NCBI GenBank assembly: GCA_035272265.1
Contig: DATEQV010000018.1
Coordinates: forward strand, 1-28,016
Length of the DNA: 28,016 bases
Reading direction: 5' to 3'
Origin: Acidisphaera sp035272265
Lineage (GTDB): Bacteria; Pseudomonadota; Alphaproteobacteria; Acetobacterales; Acetobacteraceae
Positions 1 to 8,819 of this stretch are shown here, in pieces. The position numbers were made by a program, and so were the translations under genes. The notes below the pieces were generated by a model that searched no databases, had not been told where the DNA came from, and worked only from the letters and a program-made list of their open reading frames with translations. Position 1 is the first letter of the stretch, and each line of letters opens with the position of its first letter.

Positions 1-550
1 TGCAGCCCAAGGCGAGAAAGCCCGTCGTCATTCCTGCATAGGCCATCTTGAGCGCGGAGGCCGCACCGATGCCGCCATCGACCACCTTGACCGAGAGACC
101 GTAACCGCCAAGCAGTTCAGGCACGCCGCCGGTTGCCCCGGACAGATAAAAGGTCGGGGCATATCCGTCCTTCGGAGGTCCCCCGATGATGCCGCCATCG
201 ATGTAAGCGGCGCCGCTCGGCGTCACGATCGCGGCGATGTCTTCGGTCGTGTGCGGGCTGATCGCGTTCAGGTCGATGTAAACCGGCCGACGTCGCGTCT
301 GCGCGGCGGCAGTGGCGAAGCGGCGGGCAACCGCCGCCGCCTGATCGGGCGGGACGATCGAGAGAAACACATCGGCCGCGGCCAACTCGCCATCGGACAC
401 CGCCTGCATGCCTGCCGCGCGGGCCCGCTCGGCACTCGCGGCGCTGCGGCCGGCAAGCGAGGTCACCACGCGAGCACCCCTCGCCGACAAGCGTGCCCCG
501 ACCGCCGATCCCATGGCGCCGCTGGCGATCACGGCGATCGTCTTGCTCAT
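1..550 (-). CDS. NAD(P)-dependent oxidoreductase, 6-phosphogluconate dehydrogenase-like (3' end outside window)
   Basis: The 183 visible codons begin at the ATG at 550 and run off the left edge. The start MSKTIAVIASGAMGSAVG is a Rossmann beta-alpha-beta with the dinucleotide-binding turn in the form ASGAMG. The first glycine of the classic GxGxxG is replaced by alanine. Later segments (VFLSIVPPDQA near residues 61-71, YIDLNAISPHT near 92-102, YIDGGIIGGPP near 116-126) match the NAD_binding_2 fold of the 3-hydroxyisobutyrate/6-phosphogluconate dehydrogenase superfamily. I expect the C-terminal half to be a DUF1932-type domain, but it is outside the window. The substrate cannot be told. It is the third gene of a leftward operon, 27 nt after the 91-residue protein gene. 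Confidence 0.85.
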   Translation of the reverse strand, partial: MSKTIAVIASGAMGSAVGARLSARGARVVTSLAGRSAASAERARAAGMQAVSDGELAAADVFLSIVPPDQAAAVARRFATAAAQTRRRPVYIDLNAISPHTTEDIAAIVTPSGAAYIDGGIIGGPPKDGYAPTFYLSGATGGVPELLGGYGLSVKVVDGGIGAASALKMAYAGMTTGFLALGC

Positions 551-577
551 CCTCGCCGCCCGCCCGCTGGACCCGCT

Positions 578-853
578 CTACCGCTTGCCGCCCCGCACTT
601 TGCGATCCGGCCCCGCGCCGTCGTTCGCCACCTTGACCGGCGAACGGACGATGGACTTGACGTCGCTTCTCGGACGACCCGACGCCGCCGCGATCTCACG
701 GTCCTGCGCCTCGATCATGTCCCGTGCAGGTTCGTCCCCGTCCAAGCCGGCCAGCAGGCTGGCCGACACCTTGCGGTTCGAACTGCGCGTCCCGTCCGCA
801 TACACCACGTCGAACATGACGAAGCTGGTCGAAGCCCGGCTCTTGATCGCCAT
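578..853 (-). CDS. Small conserved hypothetical protein, 91 aa
   Basis: This frame encodes a 91-residue protein starting MAIKSRASTSFVMFDVVYAD and ending in a basic, glycine-rich tail (DRKVRGGKR). The first 35 residues look like a short beta-rich unit with the phrase DGTRSSNRKV. The middle (about 45-65) is probably helical and acidic. An open frame extends upstream to 1120, but I chose the ATG at 853 because it follows the stop of the 56-residue gene by only 5 nt and the upstream residues are low-complexity antisense of that gene. I know no function for it. Similar short proteins occur in alphaproteobacteria, though I cannot name a domain. Linkage to the downstream dehydrogenase suggests co-transcription only. 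Confidence 0.7.
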   Translation of the reverse strand: MAIKSRASTSFVMFDVVYADGTRSSNRKVSASLLAGLDGDEPARDMIEAQDREIAAASGRPRSDVKSIVRSPVKVANDGAGPDRKVRGGKR

Positions 854-858
854 GACCG

Positions 859-1029
859 CTACTCCCCCGAGCCCTGGACCGAGCCGTCGCGCGGCTCCGA
901 CCCTTCCGCCTCGCTGTCCTTGCGGAGTGCCGCCTGTTGCTTCCGCTCCTGCAGTTTCGTCTCCTTCGACGCCTTCTTGGCCCGGTCCCGTTCGGCACGT
1001 TGATGCTTGTAGTTCGGCTTGGAGGGCAT
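859..1029 (-). CDS. Small highly charged protein, 56 aa
   Basis: This ORF is too short for a usual length cut-off. It starts at the ATG at 1029, beginning MPSKPNYKHQRAERDRAKKA, and stops with TAG at 859-861. Residues 8-40 are almost entirely charged or glutamine-rich (KASKETKLQERKQQAALRKD) and should form one long helix. The tail is acidic and Ser/Gly-rich. An AGGA element lies about 10 nt before the start. Short proteins with an MPSKPNY-type start are, to my knowledge, widespread in alphaproteobacteria but uncharacterised. It is the first gene of a leftward operon with the 91-residue protein and the oxidoreductase. Nucleic-acid or ribosome binding is a guess from charge alone. Confidence 0.65.
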   Translation of the reverse strand: MPSKPNYKHQRAERDRAKKASKETKLQERKQQAALRKDSEAEGSEPRDGSVQGSGE

Positions 1030-1178
1030 GTTGGCTGATCCTGACTATGTCTGTGTCTATATGGCGGTAGTGGCGTGGGAACGCGACCGCAGGACCACCG
1101 CGGCATCGCAACTCGCCCATGACGCACAGGCCTGCGCCGCGGCGCGTTATATCAAGCCTGAGAGAGAACGACTCACCT

Positions 1179-1292
1179 CGTCATCGCGAGCCGCCGCTTG
1201 GCGGCGTGGCGATCCAGGGCCGCGCGGCAGGCGTTTGTCACGCGGCCCTGGATCGCCACCCGCCACGCCTCCGGCTCGCGGTCGCGATGACG
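1179..1292. repeat. Dispersed palindromic (REP/MITE-like) repeat, copy 1
   Basis: An imperfect palindrome of about 114 bp. The outer arms are CGTCATCGCGA (1179-1189) and TCGCGATGACG (1282-1292). A perfect 17-bp inner stem pairs 1208-1224 (GGCGATCCAGGGCCGCG) with 1241-1257, leaving a 16-nt loop that contains GCGTTTGTCA. The same core and arms occur at 18558-18653, so it is a family of dispersed elements. It has no coding capacity. The rest of the 1030-1368 gap shows no convincing gene. The element lies between a leftward operon and a rightward promoter. Confidence 0.85.
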
Positions 1293-1368
1293 CGGGCGTG
1301 GGTTCCCCGCCAGTTCCGGCCGGCTGGGCTGCGGACACCGAACAAGTCGAAGCGCCCGAAAAAACCCC

Positions 1369-1397
1369 TTGCCAGGACCTAAAACCTAGGCTATTAT
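1369..1397 (+). promoter_or_regulatory. Sigma70-type promoter
   Basis: TTGCCA at 1369-1374 and TATTAT at 1392-1397 are separated by exactly 17 nt, close to the housekeeping consensus. Transcription would start near 1404, about 45 nt before the proposed TTG start at 1448. It stands out because the surrounding DNA is very GC-rich. Confidence 0.6.
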
Positions 1398-1435
1398 GCC
1401 TGAGCCCATGGAATTGGCCATGGCATCCCGGGAAA

Positions 1436-1443
1436 GGGGAGGA
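1436..1443 (+). promoter_or_regulatory. Ribosome binding site deciding a TTG start
   Basis: GGGGAGGA lies 4-5 nt before the TTG at 1448-1450. ATG codons downstream of the promoter (1408, 1420) are in another frame, whose reading is proline-rich and ends at 1848. The strong site therefore favours TTG in the frame that reaches 2665. Confidence 0.55.
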
Positions 1444-1447
1444 CACA

Positions 1448-2665
1448 TTGCTGCGCTGGCTCCCCCAACCCCTGATCCGCCTCTACCAGCGCCTCCTCGC
1501 CGCGCGCCCGTATGCGCGCCCGCGCCGCGTGCCGGCGCCGCCCGGCCCGCCGCCCACGCCCTCCGGCCAGGAGCGGCAATTCCGGCTGGAGATCGCGCAG
1601 GACGCCTTCTGCCATCACCGGCCGGCCCCTCGCCTGCTGTTCCGCACGCAGGTCCCCCGGCGCGGCCTGCGCTCGTGGTGCGAGCAGCCGCACCGCCGCA
1701 CCGGCCGGCGGGGACACATCTGCCCCGCCTGCGCCCACGCCCGCACGCTCTACGCGGCCGCCGTCAACGGCGACACGCACGCCGAGCAACGCCTGCACAC
1801 GCTCGCCCGGCGCGGCGCCGTCCGCCTGTCCGCCGAGCGCCGCTATGACCGCTTCGACCGCAGCCGCACGCTGGCCGCCAGACGCGAGGAGCGCAAGCGC
1901 CGCAGCCCAAACCCGATCCCGCCCGCGCTCGTCGACTTCCGCGACTGGGGCGGCGTCTACCGCTCGTTCCTGCACCACGTGCACGACCGCCGCGCGGTGG
2001 AGCAGGCGCTGCTGCGCGACCACGCACGTCATCTGCGCCACCTCATCCGCCAGCGCTGCGCCCGCCTCGCCCGTGCGTCCCGTCCTCGCCATCGCGACCA
2101 CGAGAGGGCGTCGCGCGACGCACCCCCAGGATCGACAGCACAGGGCGACGCGACGAAGCGCGTCGCGGGTGGCCCCGGCTCGCCACGGCGCAGCGCGCTT
2201 CGCGACGACCGCTCGGTGAGTTCCGCCGCAGACGCCGCCTCCCGCAGCCCCACGACGAACACCGCCCCTGCGGCGCCGGACTCGCCGGGTCCGCTCCAAC
2301 CGGCGGATCACCCGACGGCCCACGCCGAGAGCCCCGCTGCGCAGCCTCAGCCGGCGGCGGGCGCCGAAGCCTCCGTCCGCAGGATCGCCGGCCTCTTGGT
2401 GCGGGCGCTCGTCCTGATCTCGCTGTCGGCCGGCATCGCCTCGGCCGCAGCGTTCCAGCGTCCCGCTCAGCACGTCGCAAGCTGCATCGAACATCAGCCC
2501 TCCGCGCACACCGCTCAGGCGCACGCCTCCGGCGGCCAACCGTCCGCGCCGGCCGGCGTGATCGGCGGCGCTACACGCGCTCGATCAGCGCGGCGATCCC
2601 CTGGCCGACGCCGATGCACATCGTCACCACCGCGCGCTTCTGCCCGCGCTCCTCCAGCGCATTGA
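1448..2665 (+). CDS. Unrecognised Cys/His-bearing protein with C-terminal hydrophobic segment
   Basis: I do not recognise this 405-residue reading. The start is TTG, supported by a ribosome site and an upstream promoter. Residues 1-20 are amphipathic, and 21-40 are proline/arginine-rich. Residues 45-205 look like a folded basic domain with aromatic residues and a possible metal site: Cys78, His82, His90, Cys92 and Cys95 (WCEQPH, then HICPAC). Residues 205-310 are low-complexity Pro/Ala/Ser. A hydrophobic segment at about 313-336 ([20 protein letters not shown]) may span the membrane. The last 32 codons are antisense to the thiolase gene, an unusual convergent overlap. The opposite strand is also open (1394-2539), but its reading is arginine/glycine shadow. 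The true C-terminus and the gene itself are uncertain. Confidence 0.45.
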   Translation: MLRWLPQPLIRLYQRLLAARPYARPRRVPAPPGPPPTPSGQERQFRLEIAQDAFCHHRPAPRLLFRTQVPRRGLRSWCEQPHRRTGRRGHICPACAHARTLYAAAVNGDTHAEQRLHTLARRGAVRLSAERRYDRFDRSRTLAARREERKRRSPNPIPPALVDFRDWGGVYRSFLHHVHDRRAVEQALLRDHARHLRHLIRQRCARLARASRPRHRDHERASRDAPPGSTAQGDATKRVAGGPGSPRRSALRDDRSVSSAADAASRSPTTNTAPAAPDSPGPLQPADHPTAHAESPAAQPQPAAGAEASVRRIAGLLVRALVLISLSAGIASAAAFQRPAQHVASCIEHQPSAHTAQAHASGGQPSAPAGVIGGATRARSARRSPGRRRCTSSPPRASARAPPAH

Positions 2666-3776
2666 CCGCCGTCAACGCCAGTCGAGCCCCCGACGCGCCG
2701 AGCGGATGCCCGAGCGCGATCGCGCCCCCGTGCGGATTGACGTGCTCGGCGTCGTCCGGCAGCCCGAGCTGACGCATCACCGCCAGCCCCTGCGCGGCGA
2801 ACGCCTCGTTGAGCTCGATCAGGTCGATCTCCGACAGGCTCAGCCCGAGGCGTTCGAGCAGCTTGCGCGTGGCGGGCGCGGGGCCGATGCCCATGATGCG
2901 CGGCGGCACGCCGGCCGTCGCCATCGCGACCACGCGCGCGCGCGGCGTCAGCCCGTTGCGCTTCGCCGCCTCCTCCGACGCGACGATCAGCGCCGCCGCA
3001 CCGTCGTTGACGCCCGACGCATTGCCCGCCGTCACCGTGCCGCCGACCTTGCGGAACGGCGCCTTAAGCTTCGCCAGGTCTTCCAGCGTGGTGTCGGGAC
3101 GCAGGTGCTCGTCGCGGTCGACCACGGTGACGGTCTTGCGCGACTTCACCTCGACCGGCGCGATCTCGCGCGCGAAGAAGCCGCCGTCCTGCGCGGCCTT
3201 GGCGCGAAGCTGCGAGCGGTAGGCGAACGCATCCTGATCGGCGCGCGTGACCTGGAACTCCTCGGCGACGTTCTCGGCCGTCTCCGGCATCGAATCGATG
3301 CCGTAGCGCTCGCGCATCGCCGGGTTGACGAAGCGCCAGCCGATCGTGGTGTCGAAGATCTCTGCGGTGCGCGAGAATGCCTCGGTCGCCTTGCCCATCA
3401 CGAACGGCGCGCGCGTCATGCTCTCCACGCCGCCCGCGATCATCAGGTCCGCGTCCCCGGCACGGATCGCCCGCGCCGCCGTGCCGACGGCGTCGAGGCC
3501 CGAGCCGCACAGGCGGTTGATCGTCGCACCCGAGATGCGCTCGGGCAGACCCGCGAGCAGCAGCGCCATGCGGGCCACGTTGCGGTTGTCCTCGCCGGCC
3601 TGGTTCGCGCAGCCGTAGATGACGTCGTCGATCTGCTCCGGATCGAGGCCGGGGTTGCGGTCCTTCAGCACGCGGATCGGATGTGCGGCGAGGTCATCGG
3701 TGCGCACGTCCCTCAGCACGCCGCCGTAGCGGCCGAACGGCGTGCGCGCGAAATCGCAGATGAATGCCTCGGCCAT
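2571..3776 (-). CDS. pcaF: 3-oxoadipyl-CoA thiolase (acetyl-CoA acyltransferase)
   Basis: A 401-residue thiolase. It cleaves 3-oxoadipyl-CoA with CoA to succinyl-CoA and acetyl-CoA, the last step of the beta-ketoadipate or phenylacetate routes. The nucleophile is Cys90 in NRLCGSG. His357 lies in [14 protein letters not shown] and Cys387 in MCIGVGQG. Length and the opening [15 protein letters not shown] fit the PcaF/PaaJ branch better than PhaA or FadA. The frame is open up to 3926, but the ATG at 3776 has GGAGG about 8 nt upstream (3785-3789) and gives the family length. No other aromatic-degradation gene is in the window, so a more general beta-ketothiolase role cannot be excluded. The gene stands alone, and its 3' end overlaps the rightward gene ending at 2665. 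Confidence 0.92.
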   Translation of the reverse strand: MAEAFICDFARTPFGRYGGVLRDVRTDDLAAHPIRVLKDRNPGLDPEQIDDVIYGCANQAGEDNRNVARMALLLAGLPERISGATINRLCGSGLDAVGTAARAIRAGDADLMIAGGVESMTRAPFVMGKATEAFSRTAEIFDTTIGWRFVNPAMRERYGIDSMPETAENVAEEFQVTRADQDAFAYRSQLRAKAAQDGGFFAREIAPVEVKSRKTVTVVDRDEHLRPDTTLEDLAKLKAPFRKVGGTVTAGNASGVNDGAAALIVASEEAAKRNGLTPRARVVAMATAGVPPRIMGIGPAPATRKLLERLGLSLSEIDLIELNEAFAAQGLAVMRQLGLPDDAEHVNPHGGAIALGHPLGASGARLALTAVNALEERGQKRAVVTMCIGVGQGIAALIERV

Positions 3777-3938
3777 GGACGTGTCCTCCGTGCGTCTTGC
3801 CGCCACGTTGGGCGGACGCGCGCCGGACGGCAAGCGCCAGCCTGCGATCGGCCCGGGTGGAGTAACCCGGGGCGTGAATCGCCAGGCCAGCAAAGACGAG
3901 AGCAGTTCCCTGCGGGGTGTACTCACCTACAGTTCACC

Positions 3939-4067
3939 CGTCATGACCGGCCCCCGGGTCAGCCCTCCGGGCTGCCCGAGGACATGCCTTGTGCCGGTCA
4001 TCCACGACTTCCTTGCTGTCCAGCGCCGGCGAAGTCGTGGATGGCCGGGCCAAGCCCGGCCATGACG
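3939..4067. repeat. Second-type intergenic inverted repeat
   Basis: The outer arms CGTCATGACCGG (3939-3950) and CCGGCCATGACG (4056-4067) are near-complementary. A perfect 13-bp inner stem pairs CATCCACGACTTC (3999-4011) with GAAGTCGTGGATG (4031-4043). The left half holds a further small hairpin around GGCAGCCCGGAGGGCTG on the minus strand. The sequence family differs from the CGTCATTGCGAG repeat. It lies between kdsA and the thiolase gene and could fold in the kdsA transcript as a terminator or stabilising structure. No gene is visible in the 3777-4109 gap. Confidence 0.75.
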
Positions 4068-4109
4068 ATAGTGGAGCGGCTGCGTGATTCCAGTCAGGCT
4101 GCAACCGCC

Positions 4110-4955
4110 CTACACTCGCAGCGGATGCGCCTTGGCCATCGCGTCGAACGCCATCAGCTCCGCCAGCAGCGCCGGCATCTGCTTGAGCGGGATCATGCTC
4201 GGCCCGTCCGACGGCGCGCGATCCGGATCCGGATGGGTCTCGATGAACACGGCGGCAACGCCGATCGCGACGGCGGCGCGGGCGAGCACGGGCGCGAACT
4301 CGCGCTGCCCGCCGGACGAGCTGCCGAGCCCGCCCGGCTGCTGCACCGAGTGCGTGGCGTCGAACACCACGGGATAGCCGGTGCGGGCCATGATCGGCAG
4401 CGCCCGGAAATCGTTGACCAGCGTGTTGTAGCCGAAGCTGACGCCGCGCTCGGTGAGCAGGATGTTCGCGTTGCCGGTGCTGGCGATCTTGGCCGCGACG
4501 TTGGCCATGTCCCAGGGGGCGAGGAACTGGCCCTTCTTGACGTTGACCGCGCGGCCCGTGCGCCCGGCGGCGAGCAGCAGGTCGGTCTGCCGGCACAGGA
4601 ACGCGGGGATCTGCAGCACGTCGACGGCAGCGGCAGCGGGGGCGCAGTGCGCGGCTTCGTGCACGTCGGTCAGCACGGGCAGCCCGGTTTCGGCCCGGAT
4701 GCGGGCGAGGATGTTGAGCCCCGCCGCCATGCCGACGCCGCGCTGCGCATCGGCGCTGGTGCGGTTGGCCTTGTCGTAGCTGGACTTGAAGATCGCGCGC
4801 ATGCCGGCGGCGCGGGCGATCTCGGCAACCGCGTGCGCGACCTCGAGCGCGTGCGCGGCGGACTCGATCTGGCAGGGGCCGGCGATGAGCACGAGCGGCC
4901 GGTCGTTGGCGATCTCGATCGCGCCGACCCGGACGGTCTTGGTTGCGTTTGTCAC
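4110..4955 (-). CDS. kdsA: 3-deoxy-D-manno-octulosonate 8-phosphate synthase
   Basis: KdsA condenses phosphoenolpyruvate with D-arabinose 5-phosphate to make Kdo-8-phosphate, the precursor of the lipid A-Kdo core. The 281 residues show the family's run: LIAGPCQIES (22-31), FKSSYDKANRTS, VLTDVHE, QIPAFLCRQTDLL, NVKKGQFLAPWDM, ERGVSFGYN, and FDATHSVQQPGG. The cysteine at position 28 in GPCQIES marks the metal-dependent class. Metal-independent enzymes such as that of E. coli carry asparagine there. The start is GTG at 4955, 3 nt after the upstream coiled-coil gene, which suggests coupled translation. It is the last gene of the tpiA-secG-pyrG block. The usual neighbour eno does not follow. Confidence 0.96.
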   Translation of the reverse strand: MTNATKTVRVGAIEIANDRPLVLIAGPCQIESAAHALEVAHAVAEIARAAGMRAIFKSSYDKANRTSADAQRGVGMAAGLNILARIRAETGLPVLTDVHEAAHCAPAAAAVDVLQIPAFLCRQTDLLLAAGRTGRAVNVKKGQFLAPWDMANVAAKIASTGNANILLTERGVSFGYNTLVNDFRALPIMARTGYPVVFDATHSVQQPGGLGSSSGGQREFAPVLARAAVAIGVAAVFIETHPDPDRAPSDGPSMIPLKQMPALLAELMAFDAMAKAHPLRV

Positions 4956-4958
4956 GGG

Positions 4959-5204
4959 CTAAGCAGCCGGCGGCAGCAGGTCGAGGCGCCGTTCGATCCG
5001 TTCGAGACGCATTTCGGTTTGGTCGAGCCGTGTCATCACCGTTGCGTAATGCGACTGCTCCGAACTGAGCATGCTCCCTATCTGAGCCTCGACCGTCGAC
5101 ATGCGGTGCTTCATCTCGCGCATGTCGGATTTCAGCGCCGCCGTATCCTCCAGCACACGCTGGACCATGGCCTGCAGAAGCTCGAGGCTAGGTTCAACCA
5201 ACAC
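4959..5204 (-). CDS. Small coiled-coil protein, 81 aa
   Basis: An 81-residue protein, nearly all helical, with heptad-like spacing of Leu, Met, Ile and Val (LLQAMVQRVLEDTAALKSD, MREMKHRMSTVEAQIGSML, LDQTEMRLERIERRLDLL). It ends in LPPAA. No membrane segment or catalytic motif is visible. I chose the GTG at 5204 because AGGGGAG lies 4-5 nt upstream on the minus strand. The nearby ATG at 5208 is in another frame and stops after four codons. It ends 3 nt before kdsA. Small coiled-coil proteins of this kind are common in alphaproteobacteria and have no assigned function. Self-association is the only safe inference. Confidence 0.75.
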   Translation of the reverse strand: MLVEPSLELLQAMVQRVLEDTAALKSDMREMKHRMSTVEAQIGSMLSSEQSHYATVMTRLDQTEMRLERIERRLDLLPPAA

Positions 5205-5285
5205 CCATCTCCCCTACACCTGTACCGGGCGCACAGCCGCGCCGTCGAACCCGGCGACAAGCCGACGAGGTGCGAGCAGGTCGTT

Positions 5286-5555
5286 TCACGTCACCCCGGC
5301 CGTCAACGTCTCGGCCAACACGCTCTCCCGCGTCTCGCCCGGCTAGGCGTTCTCCGGTGCGCCACCCTACTCCTCGCACCACGCGACGTAGGCGTCCACA
5401 CTGTCGCGGAAGGCCGACCTCAGCTCCTCCACGGACCGACCATAGAAGTCGATCACATCGCGGATGGCGAGGATACGACCGCAGAAGGCATCCGCACTGT
5501 CATCGTAGGCGAACTCCGCCAGATAGCCGGCGTAGCGAAGGATATTCGACGGCAT
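5286..5555 (-). pseudogene. Decayed HicB-family antitoxin gene
   Basis: The intact first part (5555 down to the TAG at 5367-5369) encodes 62 residues with the HicB N-terminal pattern: YAGYLAEFAYDDSADAFCGR, then IRDVIDFYGRSVEELRSAFR, then DSVDAYVAWCEE. Full HicB proteins run to about 110 residues and end in a ribbon-helix-helix DNA-binding part. Here, in the same frame after the stop, come GGAPENA, a second stop, then PGETRESVLAETLTAGVT and TGA at 5286-5288. That last segment resembles the C-terminal helix of HicB (SLNAWVAETL type). The central part is therefore deleted and two stops interrupt the frame. No hicA toxin gene adjoins it. It begins 3 nt after pyrG. The short product may still be made, but without the DNA-binding domain. 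Confidence 0.75.
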
Positions 5556-5558
5556 CGT

Positions 5559-7199
<1,641 letters not shown>

Positions 7200-7252
7200 T
7201 TATACGAACCCGAATCGGACGGCGGGAAGCCCGCATTACGCGGGCCAGCCGG

Positions 7253-7717
7253 TCAGTTCGTCGGCACCGCCGGGCCGGCGGGAGCGGCCGGAGCCGCAGG
7301 CGCCGGCGCGCCGCCCGCCGGCGGGGCCGGAGGTACCGCGGACCCCGGAGCCGCAGGAGCCGGAACCGCGGGCACGGCGGGTGCCGTGCCGGCAGGCGCC
7401 GGTATGGAGGGGAGCGGTGCGGACGGGAGCGGCGCGGTCGCGGGCGCCGTCCTGCCCGGGATGTCCAGGATCGATCGCCCGCCCGCGTTGGTGCCGCGGT
7501 TGAGCAAGGCGAGCGTCAGCGACAGCGCCATGAACATCGCCGCCAGGATCGCCGTCGTGCGGGTCAGCAGGTTGGCGGTGCCGCGGCCTGACATGAACGC
7601 GCCCATGCCCTGCGAGGAGCCGATCCCCAGCCCGCCGCCCTCGCTGCGCTGGATCAGCACGACGCCGATCAGCGTAATCGTGACGAAGATGTGGACGATC
7701 AACAGGACGGTAACCAT
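7253..7717 (-). CDS. secG: Preprotein translocase subunit SecG
   Basis: SecG is the small accessory subunit of the SecYEG channel in the inner membrane. The 154 residues hold two membrane segments: VTVLLIVHIFVTITLIGVVL (2-21) and TTAILAAMFMALSLTLALL (about 53-71). Between them is the family's cytoplasmic loop with IQRSEGGGLGIGSSQGMG and FMSGRGTANLLTR. The C-terminal half (about 80-154) is a low-complexity Ala/Pro/Gly tail that is longer than in most SecG proteins. The frame is open to 7792, but the ATG at 7717 has GGAG 5 nt upstream and starts directly with the first membrane segment. It sits between tpiA (49 nt) and pyrG (62 nt), an order common in alphaproteobacteria. Confidence 0.94.
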   Translation of the reverse strand: MVTVLLIVHIFVTITLIGVVLIQRSEGGGLGIGSSQGMGAFMSGRGTANLLTRTTAILAAMFMALSLTLALLNRGTNAGGRSILDIPGRTAPATAPLPSAPLPSIPAPAGTAPAVPAVPAPAAPGSAVPPAPPAGGAPAPAAPAAPAGPAVPTN

Positions 7718-7766
7718 CGGCGCTCCAGGCCCCGGCCGGCAGGGGCACTGGTCGGGGCGCGCGCTT

Positions 7767-8504
7767 CTAGCCCCCGGTCGCCGCCCGGGCAATGGCGAGG
7801 AAGTCGTCCGGCACGAGGCTCGCCCCGCCGACCAGCGCCCCGCCCACCTCCGCCACGGCGAGCAACGAGGCGGCGTTGCTCGCCTTCACCGAGCCGCCAT
7901 ACAGGATGCGGATGCTCGGCCCCGCCTTGGGGAACTGGCGGCGCAGCTCCTCGCGGATGAAGGCGTGCATGGTCGCGACCTGCGCCTCGGTCGGCGTCCG
8001 GCCCGAGCCGATGGCCCAGACCGGCTCGTAGGCGATCACGCCGCGGAAGTCCTTCGGCAGGCTGCCGGAGATCTGCCAGCCCACCGCCTCGGTCTCCATG
8101 CCGCCCGTGCGCTGCTCGTCGGTCTCGCCGACGCAGACGATCGGGGTCAGCCCGTTCGCCTGCGCCGCCTCGACCTTCTGGCGCACGAGTTCATCGGTCT
8201 CGGCATGGCCCTGGCGGCGCTCGGAGTGGCCCAGGATGACCCAGGTGGCGCCGGCATCGCGCAGCATGGCGGGCGAGATGTCGCCGGTGTGGGCGCCGGC
8301 GTCCGCCAAGTGGCAATCCTGGCCGCCGACGCCGATCCCGGTGCCCTGGAGGATGCCGGCGACATTGGCGATCTGGGTGAACGGCGGGCAGACCAGCAAT
8401 TCGCACGACAGACCTGCCGCGCGGTCGCGCACGGCCTCGGCGATCGCCCGGGCCTCGGCGGTCAGGCCGTTCATCTTCCAGTTTCCGGCGATCAGCTGCG
8501 GCAT
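7767..8504 (-). CDS. tpiA: Triosephosphate isomerase
   Basis: TpiA interconverts dihydroxyacetone phosphate and glyceraldehyde 3-phosphate. The 245-residue TIM barrel begins LIAGNWKMNG with substrate-binding Asn8 and Lys10. It carries electrophile His93 in ILGHSERR, and catalytic base Glu160 in AYEPVWAIGSGRTP, which runs into flexible loop 6. ILYGGSV and the phosphate-binding GALVGGASL complete the barrel near the end. The ATG at 8504 follows AGGGTGAG. The 43-residue membrane protein gene ends 9 nt upstream, and secG follows, so the three are probably one transcript. Confidence 0.97.
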   Translation of the reverse strand: MPQLIAGNWKMNGLTAEARAIAEAVRDRAAGLSCELLVCPPFTQIANVAGILQGTGIGVGGQDCHLADAGAHTGDISPAMLRDAGATWVILGHSERRQGHAETDELVRQKVEAAQANGLTPIVCVGETDEQRTGGMETEAVGWQISGSLPKDFRGVIAYEPVWAIGSGRTPTEAQVATMHAFIREELRRQFPKAGPSIRILYGGSVKASNAASLLAVAEVGGALVGGASLVPDDFLAIARAATGG

Positions 8505-8513
8505 CGTCTCACC

Positions 8514-8645
8514 CTATCGGGGAAGGCAGTCGGTGCGGCCCGACGCGACGCAGTCGTTGCCCTGGATCGCGTGCAGAAAGGCAGGGAACAGGAAATAGCC
8601 AACGACGAGCAACAGCGCGAGGCCGCCCAGGACCAGCAGCGGCAT
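8514..8645 (-). CDS. Single-span membrane microprotein, 43 aa
   Basis: This short frame encodes a hydrophobic helix, LLVLGGLALLLVVGYFLFPA (3-22), followed by a polar tail ending NDCVASGRTDCLPR with two cysteines at residues 33 and 40. The tail probably faces the periplasm, where the cysteines could pair. The ATG at 8645 has AAGGA about 9 nt upstream, and the stop TAG is 9 nt before tpiA. The frame continues upstream to 8786, but the extra residues are poor in G/C third positions and I do not include them. Placement before tpiA-secG suggests a conserved small protein of the same operon. Its function is unknown. Confidence 0.7.
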   Translation of the reverse strand: MPLLVLGGLALLLVVGYFLFPAFLHAIQGNDCVASGRTDCLPR

Positions 8646-8819
8646 CAGATCAGGTCCTTTGCGGGGCGAATCGTCGGGCAAATTCCAGCTCCGAGAGCAG
8701 GCTCCTGGTCTTCTGTCGCACCTGAAAGAAGCCGCGCAAGCCGACATTGGCCAGGCAATGCGAGCAGGCGTTTTCGACATGCGCAATATCGCCCTTCCGC
8801 TCGCGTGCGGGCGGCGGGT

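Noticed and set aside
2108..2121. 14-bp palindrome GCGTCGCGCGACGC inside the unrecognised gene
   Set aside because: It is made of simple CG-rich words that are expected by chance in this composition.
1394..2539. A 381-codon open frame on the minus strand opposite the TTG-start gene
   Set aside because: Its reading is Arg/Gly/Ala-rich shadow sequence without recognisable motifs, and the promoter and ribosome site favour the plus strand.
8646..8819. A minus-strand frame with HVENACSHCLANVGLRGFF in the gap between the hydrolase gene and the 43-residue gene
   Set aside because: Third positions are G/C-rich and a CxxC is present, but the frame has no ATG or GTG start after the hydrolase stop, so I could not support a gene. 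It may be a remnant.
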